This document shows positions 26,173-34,314 of a stretch of DNA of 64,000 bases, one piece after another (the first letter of the stretch is position 1; the number at the start of each line of letters is the position of its first letter). The DNA is from Alkalihalobacillus pseudalcaliphilus (GTDB lineage: Bacteria; Bacillota; Bacilli; Bacillales; Bacillaceae_D), in contig NZ_JAQQWS010000001.1 in NCBI RefSeq assembly GCF_028610675.1, forward strand, positions 806,001 to 870,000, written 5' to 3'. A program made the translations under genes and the position numbers. Below the pieces are notes generated by a model that saw only the letters and a program-made list of their open reading frames with translations, searched no databases and was not told where the DNA came from.

Positions 26173-26606
26173 AACCACATTCTCCTTATATAGTGAAACT
26201 TCAGTTTATAGGGCCACTCAACTTACTTTTGGTCGAGTCAATTTAGACCTTTGCAGCCTGTTTTAACTACGTAGACCTCAACTGTCTATTATAGGCAGTC
26301 AAACCTTATTTACATTATGAGTTCAGTAATATTATTCGATTTTCCTAAATTAAATCCTCCTCCTTCACAGGAATATTTATCGATTTTTTTGCGACATTTT
26401 TCAACAGAATCCATTCATCCCATACTTTTTTCCTGTCCATTCCTATTAATAAGCTCTCTAAATTAGGAGATATTAATGCGAATCTCATTGTTTTACGACA
26501 ACAAATTATGCCAACCAAATCAAGTCCTACTCACTACGACCCACAAAAGATTATTTCACCATTTCAATCATTCACTTCGATTTATAAGTTGAAAGGAGGT
26601 GTTAAT
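26173..26606. other. Divergent intergenic region
   Basis: 434 bp between the kinase and the DUF1659 gene. AT-rich, with several short dyads; no gene, repeat copy or convincing operator seen. The open frame starting at 26508 only becomes credible at its internal ATG 26607. Confidence 0.4.
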
Positions 26607-26813
26607 ATGGAAGCTCAAAATAGCCGATTAGCGTTACGATTTATTGTTGGTACGGATGAATTTGGTGAAATCTCTTATTTAAGTAAATCATTCCAGCTAG
26701 TAAAAGGGAGTGCTAACGATGAAGAGTTAGTCCAATTTGCACAGGCTTACGTCTCCTTACAACAGTATCAACTTGAAGTTGCCAATCGAATTAATCAGTA
26801 CGGTATCATCTAA
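26607..26813 (+). CDS. DUF1659 family small protein
   Basis: A 68-residue protein starting MEAQNSRLALRFIVGTDEFGE and continuing SYLSKSFQLVKGSANDEEL; this beta-rich start and the helical end are typical of DUF1659. The ATG at 26607 lies 6 bp after AAAGGAGGT, an excellent site. It is the first of three tiny genes (DUF1659, DUF2922, YvrJ) that occur together in many Bacillaceae. No function is established. The proteins lack signals and are presumably cytoplasmic. Good codon use and tight spacing (22 bp to the next gene) support translation as a set. Confidence 0.85.
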   Translation: MEAQNSRLALRFIVGTDEFGEISYLSKSFQLVKGSANDEELVQFAQAYVSLQQYQLEVANRINQYGII

Positions 26814-26835
26814 AACCATTTAAGGAGGAGTTAAA

Positions 26836-27060
26836 ATGAGTAAAAAGCTAGAGTTACTTTTTGAAAATGAAGAAGAAAAGCAAGTGACTATTTCGGTCGA
26901 CTATCCAATTGAACCTGTCGAGCCTCAAACGGTTTATGAGGCGATGCTTTCTATGATTTCATCAGGAGCCGTTTCTTCAACTGGTGGCGACATTGTCGCA
27001 ATTCGTGGGGCGAGATTAGTCGATCGTCAAGTAGAGAATATTGAATTACCTATTAGCTAA
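26836..27060 (+). CDS. DUF2922 family small protein
   Basis: A 74-residue protein, MSKKLELLFENEEEKQVTIS at the start and a C-terminal AIRGARLVDRQVENIELPIS, the DUF2922 pattern. AAGGAGGAG precedes the ATG. It directly follows the DUF1659 gene and its stop codon abuts the ATG of the YvrJ gene, so all three are one transcript. Function unknown. Both DUF1659 and DUF2922 proteins look like small beta-rich folds of similar size, which may indicate a heteromeric pair, an inference from co-occurrence only. Confidence 0.87.
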   Translation: MSKKLELLFENEEEKQVTISVDYPIEPVEPQTVYEAMLSMISSGAVSSTGGDIVAIRGARLVDRQVENIELPIS

Positions 27061-27207
27061 ATGAATATCGAGGTTTGGCTTCCTTACATTGCGGAGTATA
27101 GTTTTCCTGTTGTCGTCACATTTTATTTGCTACACCGCCTCGAGCAAAAGTTAGACCATGTGATTGTTGCGGTAGAACAACTTCCGAATAAAATGAAGCC
27201 AGAATGA
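27061..27207 (+). CDS. YvrJ family protein
   Basis: A 48-residue protein read directly: MNIEVWLPYIAEYSFPVVV, then TFYLLHRLEQKLDHVIVAV, ending LPNKMKPE. One N-terminal membrane helix (about 6-25) followed by an amphipathic helix is the YvrJ layout. The ATG is immediately after the DUF2922 stop, so translation is probably coupled. In B. subtilis yvrJ lies near the SigO/RsoA genes; those are not visible here. A terminator follows at 27212. Confidence 0.82.
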   Translation: MNIEVWLPYIAEYSFPVVVTFYLLHRLEQKLDHVIVAVEQLPNKMKPE

Positions 27208-27211
27208 CATG

Positions 27212-27247
27212 AAAAAGAGGTGGGTCTAAACCCTACCTCTTTTTTCA
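27212..27247 (+). terminator. Terminator of DUF1659-DUF2922-yvrJ
   Basis: AAAAAGAGGTGGGT with ACCCTACCTCTTTTT around a 4-nt loop, followed by TTTC. Confidence 0.92.
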
Positions 27248-27394
27248 TTTCGTTGACTGATAAGCACGCTCGAATTACTGGAATCATTATGTTTGAGCCT
27301 TCATTATTGAATTCGTTGAAACAGAGGAGTAATGATTAATAGATGCGAAACTATGACAGATTATCCAAGCTTTTGAAGATTAATTAAAAGGTAT

Positions 27395-27423
27395 ACATAA
27401 TTTTTTTCAAATGTCCCATACTA
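27395..27423 (+). promoter_or_regulatory. Candidate forespore (SigG/SigF-like) promoter of gerABC
   Basis: CATACTA at 27417-27423 fits the SigG/SigF -10 CATnhTA. ACATA at 27395-27399 sits 17 bp upstream as a weak -35 (GYATR expected). Forespore expression is the rule for gerA-type operons, which is why I report it; the -35 match is poor. Confidence 0.35.
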
Positions 27424-27538
27424 AAAAATCATATTGTTATATATCGAAAATCAAATAATCAATCATGATAACTCCTTCAGTCAATCATTTTTTAGCTAGT
27501 CGTATTTGAAAAAAATGTCTTTTAAGGTAGGTATACAT

Positions 27539-29056
27539 ATGGGCTGGTTTCAATTAAAACGAAAAATCAAAAAAAACATCTTTGAAAATGTCGCATTAAG
27601 AACTGTATCGCAAACATTAGAATTACACGCACGCTCAGACGATTTCTGCCAGCATAAGTTTGAAACCAAAACAGATGTATTACTACTCTCTTACTATCAA
27701 CCACTTATCAATCATATTAAATTAGAGCGATTGTTAATTGAGCCGATTAAAGAGCAACCTTTCACTACCCTAGAGAACTTAGTAAACATCATACATGTTG
27801 AAAACATAAAAATAATCGAAAACCCTCACGAATTAAATGAATTACTTCTAATCGGAGCAGTTGCAATTAGAACGGCTAATGCTACAAGCGACAAATGCTT
27901 AGTTGCCGTGATACCACAGGAAGAAATCCGAAATATTACGATTCCAGAAGTAGAATTTAGTGTCATTGGTCCAAAAGAAGCCTTTGTAGAATCTATTGAT
28001 GTCAATATTAACTTAGTAAGAAAACGACTACCTACTCCCAATCTAATCTCGAAGGAGTTTATTGTTGGTTCATTATCTAAAACAAAAGTTATCGTTATGT
28101 ACCTTGAGTCAGTTGCCAATGAGGATAACGTCAAGACAATGTTACAAAGAATTTCATCGATAGAGATTGAGACCATAAGCGACAGCTCTTATATTAATCA
28201 GCTAATTGAGGACTTTTCGAATAGTCCTTTTCCACAATTCATCGATACAGAACGACCAGACAGAGTGGCTGCTGTATTGGCGGAAGGAAAAATAGCTGTT
28301 TTTGTAAATGGCTCACCACAAGTTATTACTGCACCCACAACATTTATTGAATTCTTCTCGTCTTTTGAAGATTATTTTCTCGGTTGGCAAATTGCTTCTG
28401 CATTTCGGCTAATTCGAATATTTGCTGTCTGGTTTTCAATCTTTGCAACCCCCTTGTATGTGGCCATACTAACATACCATACTGAGATTATTCCCCAAGA
28501 TTTAATGGCAACCTTAATCTTGTCTCGCGATCAAATTCCATTTCCACCTATAATTGAAGCGATTTTTTTAGAAATTACGATTGAACTTTTACGAGAAGCA
28601 GGAGCGAGATTACCTACAAAGGTCGGTCAAACGATCGGGATTGTTGGTGGAATAGTCATCGGTACTGCTGCCGTTGAAGCAGGTTTAACAAGTAACGTAT
28701 TATTAATTTTTGTGGCATTAGCCGCACTCGCTTCTTTTACAACTCCTATTTACAGTATCACAAATACAATTCGTATCATTCGATTTCCTTTTTTATTTGC
28801 TGCTCAATTATGGGGAATTGTTAGTTTAACGATTTTATTTATGTTCTTATTGGTTCATTTATTATCAATCAAATCATTAAATCGCCCTTATTTAGCTCCC
28901 ATTTATCCATTTAAATTTAGTGATTTAAAAGATTCTTTTATTAGATTACCATTTCATTTCCAATCGACAAGACCAGATGAACTGCAGACTAAAAGAACAA
29001 AGAAATTTAGTAAAGAAAAAGCAAAAAAGAAGCTAGACATTGATGAAGGTATTTAA
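27539..29056 (+). CDS. Spore germination protein, GerA/GerAA family subunit
   Basis: A-subunit of a nutrient germinant receptor in the spore inner membrane. About 505 residues: a cytoplasmic N-terminal domain (to about 270) ending in TERPDRVAAVLAEGKIAVFV, NGSPQVITAPTTF, then about five membrane helices and a basic tail (TKKFSKEKAKKK). The ERPDR...VDGSP region is the family signature. I chose the ATG at 27539 because AAGGTAGG is 6-7 bp upstream; the open frame starts at 27506. First gene of a complete A-B-C receptor operon. The germinant is not predictable from sequence. Confidence 0.92.
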   Translation: MGWFQLKRKIKKNIFENVALRTVSQTLELHARSDDFCQHKFETKTDVLLLSYYQPLINHIKLERLLIEPIKEQPFTTLENLVNIIHVENIKIIENPHELNELLLIGAVAIRTANATSDKCLVAVIPQEEIRNITIPEVEFSVIGPKEAFVESIDVNINLVRKRLPTPNLISKEFIVGSLSKTKVIVMYLESVANEDNVKTMLQRISSIEIETISDSSYINQLIEDFSNSPFPQFIDTERPDRVAAVLAEGKIAVFVNGSPQVITAPTTFIEFFSSFEDYFLGWQIASAFRLIRIFAVWFSIFATPLYVAILTYHTEIIPQDLMATLILSRDQIPFPPIIEAIFLEITIELLREAGARLPTKVGQTIGIVGGIVIGTAAVEAGLTSNVLLIFVALAALASFTTPIYSITNTIRIIRFPFLFAAQLWGIVSLTILFMFLLVHLLSIKSLNRPYLAPIYPFKFSDLKDSFIRLPFHFQSTRPDELQTKRTKKFSKEKAKKKLDIDEGI

Positions 29057-29080
29057 GAGCACGGAAAAGAGGGTGTTCTC

Positions 29081-30172
29081 GTGAATATATCTAATATAAA
29101 TAACAAAGCTCTATTAATTGAACCTTATTTAGTATTCTTTCTCGTTCATTCCTTGCAAGCTGGCGTAGGGGTTTTAGGTTTTACAAGATATATTGCTGAG
29201 GCAGCAGGATTTCAGAGCTGGATAGCCATTATCATAAGTGGTTTGTATTTTCACTTGCTCATTTGGATGATCTACAAAATCATAGGGAATCAAAAAAAGG
29301 ATATCATAGCGATTAATAAAGAAACTTTTGGAAAATTCATCGGTAGTTTCATTTCTTTAATGATTGTTTTTTACTTTGTATTAGCAGGTGTAGTTGTTCT
29401 GAGGACTTATGTAGAAATCATTCAAATTTGGATATTTCCCGATATATCTGTTCCAATTTTATGTCTGACTTTATCAGTATTAGCTTATTATATTATTATT
29501 CAAGGCTTTCGTGTCATAGTAGGCGTTAGTTTCTTTAGTTTAATAATCCCATTTTTCCTTCTTTTCTCTAATTTTAGCGCATTTGAATATGCAGAATTCC
29601 AGCGCGTACTTCCTCTTTTCAACACAAATGTAGAAGAGCAATTATTAGCTGCAAAAACAATGACATTAAGTTTTCTCGGTCCAGAAATTCTTTTACTTGC
29701 TTATCCGTTTATAGATCAAGCACCTAAATCTCAAAAGTTTGCTCACTTAGCTTCCTTTTATACAATGGCTCTCTATCTAATTATTGCATTCGTACACTTT
29801 AGTTTTTATACATTAGGTCATTTACAAACCATCATCTGGCCAACTATTAACATATGGAAAATCGTAGAATTACCGTTCTTAGAAAGGTTCGAATACATAG
29901 GTATTGCAACTTGGCTCATTATTATTATTCCTAATATTACATTGGCTCTGTGGGCTTCGAGTCGTGCTTTAAAAGAAATATGTAACGTTAAACATATTTA
30001 TACCTTACGAATAACCGGAGTTATTATATTACTGATAGCATTACTTTTCCATTCAAGAGAAGCGATCGATCAGCTAAACAACTTCATGTCATTGATTGGT
30101 CAAGTATTTGTTACGATTTTCATTCCCGTCATATTTATAATAGTTTTATTAAAAAGGAAGATGTCCTCATGA
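29081..30172 (+). CDS. Spore germination protein, GerB family permease-like subunit
   Basis: B-subunit of the receptor, 363 residues, about ten membrane helices, related to amino acid/polyamine permeases. The N-terminal SLQAGVGVLGFTRYIAEAAG holds the conserved G-x-G loop where germinant binding is believed to occur in GerAB. Start is GTG 29081 after GAGGGTG. The end overlaps gerC by 4 bp (ATGA), giving translational coupling. Some GerB proteins define receptor specificity, so this is the most informative subunit for comparison. Confidence 0.91.
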   Translation: MNISNINNKALLIEPYLVFFLVHSLQAGVGVLGFTRYIAEAAGFQSWIAIIISGLYFHLLIWMIYKIIGNQKKDIIAINKETFGKFIGSFISLMIVFYFVLAGVVVLRTYVEIIQIWIFPDISVPILCLTLSVLAYYIIIQGFRVIVGVSFFSLIIPFFLLFSNFSAFEYAEFQRVLPLFNTNVEEQLLAAKTMTLSFLGPEILLLAYPFIDQAPKSQKFAHLASFYTMALYLIIAFVHFSFYTLGHLQTIIWPTINIWKIVELPFLERFEYIGIATWLIIIIPNITLALWASSRALKEICNVKHIYTLRITGVIILLIALLFHSREAIDQLNNFMSLIGQVFVTIFIPVIFIIVLLKRKMSS

Positions 30173-31245
30173 AACACAAGTTCCTATCTATACTTTTATT
30201 TATGCAATTAAGTGGCTGTGTCCAAACTCAAATTATTGACGAGGTACAACACATACATAGTGCTGGTTTTGATTATTTATCTGACGATGCAGTAGAGGTA
30301 ACAATCAGTGTACCTCTATACCGTACAGAAAATGTTCTTATGAGTGATACTTTATCTGCTGTTGCTGCAACAAGTAGAGCTGCTCGTATCAAGTTAAACA
30401 ATCAGTCGCCTAAGCGTCTTCATAGTGGTAAACTAAAATCCTTATTGGTTAACATAGAATTGGCAGAAAAAGAAGGTATATTATCAATTTTAGATGCATT
30501 TACCCGCGATCCAACTATCGGTTTACAAAATAAAATATGTATTGTTGAAGGTACAGTTAACGATTTATTATCGAGCAAATATGAACATGAAGAAGAAGTC
30601 TCTACCTATATAGAAGAACTTCTTAGACATAATATGGAGGCACAAAATATTCCGAAGACTAACCTTTATATATTCTTAAATCAATATTATGGATTAGGAC
30701 AAGATCCTTATTTACCAATTCTGAGGAAACATAATAATAGTATCGAATTGAGTGGAATTGCCTTATTGCGTGGAGATCGCTATGTAGAAAAAATAAATGT
30801 GTCAGACTCCTTTTTATTAAAATTACTTTGCCAACCTTTCAATCACGGAGAGTATGAAATTGAACTTCGTGAACAAGACGAATATGCGATGATACGAAAC
30901 GTTAATGCAAAACCTTCTTATCAAATTGAGAAAAATACCAATAAACCACAGATTGATATTCACTTAAAAATGAGTGTCCAAGTTATTGAGTATTCTGGTA
31001 ATGAAATCTCAGATGAAAAATTAAATGAAATCCATACCCAATTTAAACAGGACATCCGAGAACAATCACAAGCACTCTTTCAAAAGCTTCAACAATTACA
31101 TGTTGATCCAATTGGTTTAGGCGGTAAGGTGCAAGCCCATAATCCTCATTTTATTTTTGAAGAATGGGATGACTATTACATGAATGAATTAATCATTTCT
31201 ATCCATCCTGATATTACTTTCCTAGATAAAGGTGTAAAGAAGTAG
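30169..31245 (+). CDS. Spore germination lipoprotein, Ger(x)C family
   Basis: C-subunit of the receptor. The 358-residue precursor has a short signal peptide with lipobox LSGC near residue 16, so the mature protein is lipidated and outside the inner spore membrane. Family features are the N-terminal EVQHIHSAGFDYLS, the central region that starts VEVTISVPLY, and the C-terminal segment LQQLHVDPIGLGGKVQAHNP with the conserved DP.G.G. It overlaps gerB by 4 bp. No D-subunit gene (gerD-like accessory) is present. Confidence 0.92.
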   Translation: MKHKFLSILLFMQLSGCVQTQIIDEVQHIHSAGFDYLSDDAVEVTISVPLYRTENVLMSDTLSAVAATSRAARIKLNNQSPKRLHSGKLKSLLVNIELAEKEGILSILDAFTRDPTIGLQNKICIVEGTVNDLLSSKYEHEEEVSTYIEELLRHNMEAQNIPKTNLYIFLNQYYGLGQDPYLPILRKHNNSIELSGIALLRGDRYVEKINVSDSFLLKLLCQPFNHGEYEIELREQDEYAMIRNVNAKPSYQIEKNTNKPQIDIHLKMSVQVIEYSGNEISDEKLNEIHTQFKQDIREQSQALFQKLQQLHVDPIGLGGKVQAHNPHFIFEEWDDYYMNELIISIHPDITFLDKGVKK

Positions 31246-31278
31246 AAAATCAGATTGTATGATAAGCTTTAAGCAACA

Positions 31279-31287
31279 TGATATAAT
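31279..31287 (+). promoter_or_regulatory. Extended -10 promoter of msrAB
   Basis: TGATATAAT is an extended -10 (TGnTATAAT) 32 bp before the msrA ATG. No good -35 lies at 17 bp, which is tolerated in extended -10 promoters. Confidence 0.55.
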
Positions 31288-31318
31288 AAACATACACACT
31301 TAGTGAGGTGATATTTAT

Positions 31319-31867
31319 ATGACAACACAAAACGACCAAAAAGCCATTTTTGCAGGAGGCTGCTTTTGGTGCATGGTCAAACCTTTTCATAAATATGATG
31401 GTGTTCTCAAAGTAACCTCAGGTTATACGGGTGGACATACCAAAAATCCTACTTATCAAGAGGTTTGTTCAGAAACAACTGGCCATTATGAGGCGATCGA
31501 AATAACCTTCGACCCTAAGATTATCACTTATGAAGAATTACTTTCAATCTTTTGGAAACAGATCGACCCTACCGATGCTGGCGGCCAATTTTATGATAGA
31601 GGACAGTCTTATCAAACGGCTATTTTTTATATGAATGATAGTCAAAAAAAAGCAGCCGAACAATCTAAACTGGATTTAGATAAGAGCGGTAAATTTGAAC
31701 AACCGATTGCAACCAAACTGTTACCGGCAAAAACCTTCTATGAAGCAGAGGAATATCATCAAGACTATTATAAGAAAAACCCTGCTCATTACGAACGCTA
31801 TCAACATGGTTCGGGACGAGCTGCTTTTATTAATCGACATTGGGGTGAACCGCATGAAACCGAATAA
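31319..31867 (+). CDS. msrA: Peptide methionine-S-sulfoxide reductase MsrA
   Basis: Repairs methionine-S-sulfoxide in proteins using thioredoxin. The 182-residue protein has the catalytic GCFWC at residues 13-17 (GGCFWCMV), then GYTGGHTKNPTYQEVCSETTGHYEAIEI, the classic MsrA core, and IDPTDAGGQFYDRGQSYQTAIFY. Length and motifs are normal. It starts with ATG 31319 after GAGGTG and overlaps msrB by 14 bp. Cytosolic. Confidence 0.96.
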   Translation: MTTQNDQKAIFAGGCFWCMVKPFHKYDGVLKVTSGYTGGHTKNPTYQEVCSETTGHYEAIEITFDPKIITYEELLSIFWKQIDPTDAGGQFYDRGQSYQTAIFYMNDSQKKAAEQSKLDLDKSGKFEQPIATKLLPAKTFYEAEEYHQDYYKKNPAHYERYQHGSGRAAFINRHWGEPHETE

Positions 31868-32288
31868 AGACGATTTAAAGAAAAAACTAACACCTATGCA
31901 ATATGAAGTCACACAAAACAACGGGACTGAGCCGCCTTTTCGTAATGAATATTATGCAACGGAGGAAGAAGGTATCTATGTTGATCTTATCTCAGGAAAG
32001 CCGCTGTTTTCTTCCAAAGATAAATATGATGCAGGCTGTGGTTGGCCTAGTTTTACCAAACCAATACAAGACGAGGAAATTGTAGAAAAAGAAGACCGAA
32101 GTCACTTTATGGTAAGAACTGAAGTGAGAAGTAAAGAAGCCGATTCCCATTTAGGACACGTATTCCCAGACGGTCCTCCACAATCAGGTGGCTTACGCTA
32201 TTGTATTAACTCCGCTGCTTTACAATTTATTCCTAAAGAACACCTTGAAGAAAAAGGCTACAAAGCCTATCTTAAATTATTCGATTAA
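31854..32288 (+). CDS. msrB: Peptide methionine-R-sulfoxide reductase MsrB
   Basis: Repairs methionine-R-sulfoxide. The real start is the ATG at 31854 (MKPNKDDLKKKLTPMQYEVTQ, 144 residues) with GGGGTGA 6 bp upstream inside msrA; the longer frame beginning at 31695 is the antiregister of msrA. Catalytic core: CGWPSFTKPI, then VRSKEADSHLGHVFPDGP, and RYCINSAALQF with the active-site Cys. The zinc CxxC pairs of some MsrB proteins are absent, as in B. subtilis MsrB. Coupled with msrA. Confidence 0.96.
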   Translation: MKPNKDDLKKKLTPMQYEVTQNNGTEPPFRNEYYATEEEGIYVDLISGKPLFSSKDKYDAGCGWPSFTKPIQDEEIVEKEDRSHFMVRTEVRSKEADSHLGHVFPDGPPQSGGLRYCINSAALQFIPKEHLEEKGYKAYLKLFD

Positions 32289-32326
32289 AAATCCTTCTCC
32301 ATACACTAACAAAGCTTTTCTGATAA

Positions 32327-32360
32327 AAGAAGCCGGTGACAGTAGTCATCGGCTTCTTAA
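32327..32360 (+). terminator. Terminator of msrAB
   Basis: AAGAAGCCGGTGAC with GTCATCGGCTTCTT around AGTA, one mismatch-free G:U-like position, ending in TAATT. Confidence 0.85.
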
Positions 32361-32448
32361 TTCGACGCACTCAGGCTCCCAAAGTTATACACACCCTTCT
32401 GCCAGCAATGGTTCACTAAGGTTCCCAAACACAAGCTGTTAGCATTCC

Positions 32449-32717
32449 AAAAAGATTCAGCGCTCCGCACAAACAGCCACAACCAACCCAAAAAAGAGAG
32501 AGTACTAACCCATCAGGATTAGTATCTAAAATCCACATGTTTTTGGACCGTTGGCCAAGCTTGCTTGGCTACTTCACGCATTTGCGTGAAGTTTTGAAAA
32601 TCGTAAGGAACCTTCAGACGAATTCATTCGTCTGTGAGGTCATTACGATTTTCAAAAACGGACCAAAAACAAAGACCAAAAGGTCAAATTATCTCGAGAA
32701 TTGAGCATCACCCATGC
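32449..32717. repeat. Cloverleaf-folding block, copy 1
   Basis: 269 bp that recurs with only a few differences at 32883-33152. Within it, an outer stem TTTTTGGACCGTT/AACGGACCAAAAA closes three hairpins: GCCAAG/CTTGGC, ACTTCACGC/GCGTGAAGT, and a long one made of GAAAATCGTAA/TTACGATTTTC with inner CAGACGAA/TTCGTCTG. A fourth hairpin, ACTAACC/GGATTAGT, lies upstream. No gene is credible in it. It follows the msrAB terminator. Confidence 0.85.
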
Positions 32718-32882
32718 AACTTCACTCATGAAGAAGCCTCATTCACTTCACTACGACAAAGATAAAAGTATGGTTTTTCTCTTTTATAACTGGTGGCTTT
32801 TCATTCAATTAACGGTTTTGAGGATTCTCACACTATGCCGTAGCCCCGCCACTTTTTTGGGAGGGCTCGCAAGAGTTTCCCT

Positions 32883-33152
32883 AAAAAGATTCAGCGCTCC
32901 GCACAAACAGCCACAACCAACCAAAAAAAACAGAGAGTACTAACCCATCAGGATTAGTATCTAAAATCCACATGTTTTTGGACCGTTGGCCAAGCTTGCT
33001 TGGCTACTTCACGCATTTGCGTGAAGTTTTGAAAATCGTAAGGAACCTTCAGACGAATTCATTCGTCTGTGAGGTCATTACGATTTTCAAAAACGGACCA
33101 AAAACAAAGACCAAAAGGTCAAATTATCTCGAGAATTGAGCATCACCCATGC
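32883..33152. repeat. Cloverleaf-folding block, copy 2
   Basis: 270 bp, direct repeat of 32449-32717 at a period of 434 bp. All hairpin arms listed for copy 1 are unchanged; the visible differences are in the A-rich tract near its start. The spacer (32718-32882) is unrelated except for a degenerate repeat phrase ACTGGTGGCTTTTCATT resembling 4341-4357. Confidence 0.85.
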
Positions 33153-33161
33153 CCAGCACTC

Positions 33162-33199
33162 AAAAAAGTATGTGCTCAGAATCATTCTGAACACATACC
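33162..33199 (-). terminator. Terminator of yclNOPQ
   Basis: Minus-strand GGTATGTGTTCAGAAT with ATTCTGAGCACATAC, followed by TTTTTTG. Strong stem ending the siderophore operon. Confidence 0.93.
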
Positions 33200-33206
33200 T
33201 TAATCA

Positions 33207-34190
33207 TTATTCAGCTAAACCAGCACGAACTTCTTCAATCATACCAGGGAAAGAAGTTAAACCACCAGTTGTAATGTACCAGTAAATCGCATCTAAAAAT
33301 ACAATATTATCATTCTCATAAGCTTGAGTATTTTGTACAAAAGAATTATCTAATAACTCATTACCAGACTCTTCACCACTAGCTACCGCCGCACCACGGT
33401 CAATGACAAATAAATACTCTGGGTCTTGCATTTCGATATATTCAAAGTCAACCTCTTGTCCATGATTGGCAATGTCAATAGAAGTATCCACAGGGTCAAC
33501 ACCGAATAAACTATGAAGTAAATCGAAACGTCCACCAGGACCATGAACAGATAAACTTCCTTCGTTTACCATCAATAATAAACCTTTTGCTTCTTGCTCA
33601 CTCGCTAATGCTTGAACCTCTTCAATTGATGCATCAATTTCTGCTAACTTTTCTGCCGCTTCATCTTCCTTATCGAAAATTTGTGCAATCATATCAAGAT
33701 TGTTTTTAAACGAATCATAATAGTTCGCATTATCAATACCCATAAATAAAGTTGGTGCAATATCATTCAAGTCGTCATATGCTTCAGATGCACGACCACT
33801 AATAATGATTAAATCTGGATCTAATTCAAAAATTTCCTCGAAATCAGGTTCAAACAAGCTACCCGCATTCACATAATCATCACTAGCATATTTTGATAAG
33901 TATTCAGGAACATTTGCTTGTGGTAAACCTGCAACTTCAACACCAAAACCGTCTAACATATCTAGAATACCCATATCAAAAACAACAACAGTTTCTGGGT
34001 TTTTCTCAACAGTCGTCTCACCTAATTGATGTTCGAAAGTAAGTGTTTTTTCTTCTTCTGTAGCTGGATCTTCTGTATCTACGTCATCTGCTGCGCCTTC
34101 TGTCGCATCATCTGAATCGTCATTTGAACCGCACGCCGCTAATACTAATGCAACAAATGCAGCTAACATTAATAACCAAAGTTTCTTCAT
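33207..34190 (-). CDS. yclQ: Siderophore (petrobactin-type) ABC transporter binding lipoprotein
   Basis: Extracellular iron-siderophore binding protein. The 327-residue precursor has a signal peptide with lipobox LAAC near residue 20, an acidic linker, and the FecB-type domain. Segments TVVVFDMGILDMLDG, NVPEYLSKYASDDY, FEPDFEEIFELDPDLIIISGR and EYLFVIDRGAAV parallel B. subtilis YclQ (FpiA/FatB), the petrobactin receptor, very closely. It is the last gene of yclN-yclO-yclP-yclQ and is preceded by a large intercistronic hairpin. Fur control of the operon is expected from boxes before yclN. Confidence 0.93.
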   Translation of the reverse strand: MKKLWLLMLAAFVALVLAACGSNDDSDDATEGAADDVDTEDPATEEEKTLTFEHQLGETTVEKNPETVVVFDMGILDMLDGFGVEVAGLPQANVPEYLSKYASDDYVNAGSLFEPDFEEIFELDPDLIIISGRASEAYDDLNDIAPTLFMGIDNANYYDSFKNNLDMIAQIFDKEDEAAEKLAEIDASIEEVQALASEQEAKGLLLMVNEGSLSVHGPGGRFDLLHSLFGVDPVDTSIDIANHGQEVDFEYIEMQDPEYLFVIDRGAAVASGEESGNELLDNSFVQNTQAYENDNIVFLDAIYWYITTGGLTSFPGMIEEVRAGLAE

Positions 34191-34234
34191 CTACATACAC
34201 CCCTACGGTATTTTTTTTATAATAAAGGATTAGA

Positions 34235-34291
34235 ATAGCGTACGTAAATGGATGGTATCCTCTGACGTCGACGTTCATCTACGCACGCTAT
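34235..34291 (-). other. Intercistronic hairpin between yclP and yclQ
   Basis: Sixteen pairs: minus-strand ATAGCGTGCGTAGATG (34291-34276) with CATTTACGTACGCTAT (34250-34235), two of them G:U, around a 25-nt loop. The T-tract that follows is poor, so it is more likely a partial terminator or an mRNA-stabilising structure than a full stop. Confidence 0.75.
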
Positions 34292-34314
34292 ATATCCCTA
34301 ATTATCCTACTTAA

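Noticed and set aside
26380..26405. Spo0A box near the kinase (TGCGACATTTTTC)
   Set aside because: Only a partial match to TTTGTCGAA and placed far from either start.
31695..31853. Extended N-terminus of msrB
   Set aside because: This part is the wrong register of msrA; the ATG at 31854 has its own ribosome site and gives the normal MsrB length.
32701..32943. 80-codon plus-strand frame between the cloverleaf copies
   Set aside because: Covers the repeat junction, no ribosome site, low-complexity translation.
32449..33152. Broken protein gene in the cloverleaf block (minus-strand frame reading FENRNDLTDE, stop TGA, then IRLKVPYDFQ)
   Set aside because: The frame is short, has an internal stop in both copies, no ribosome site, and its codons are explained by the inverted-repeat arms.
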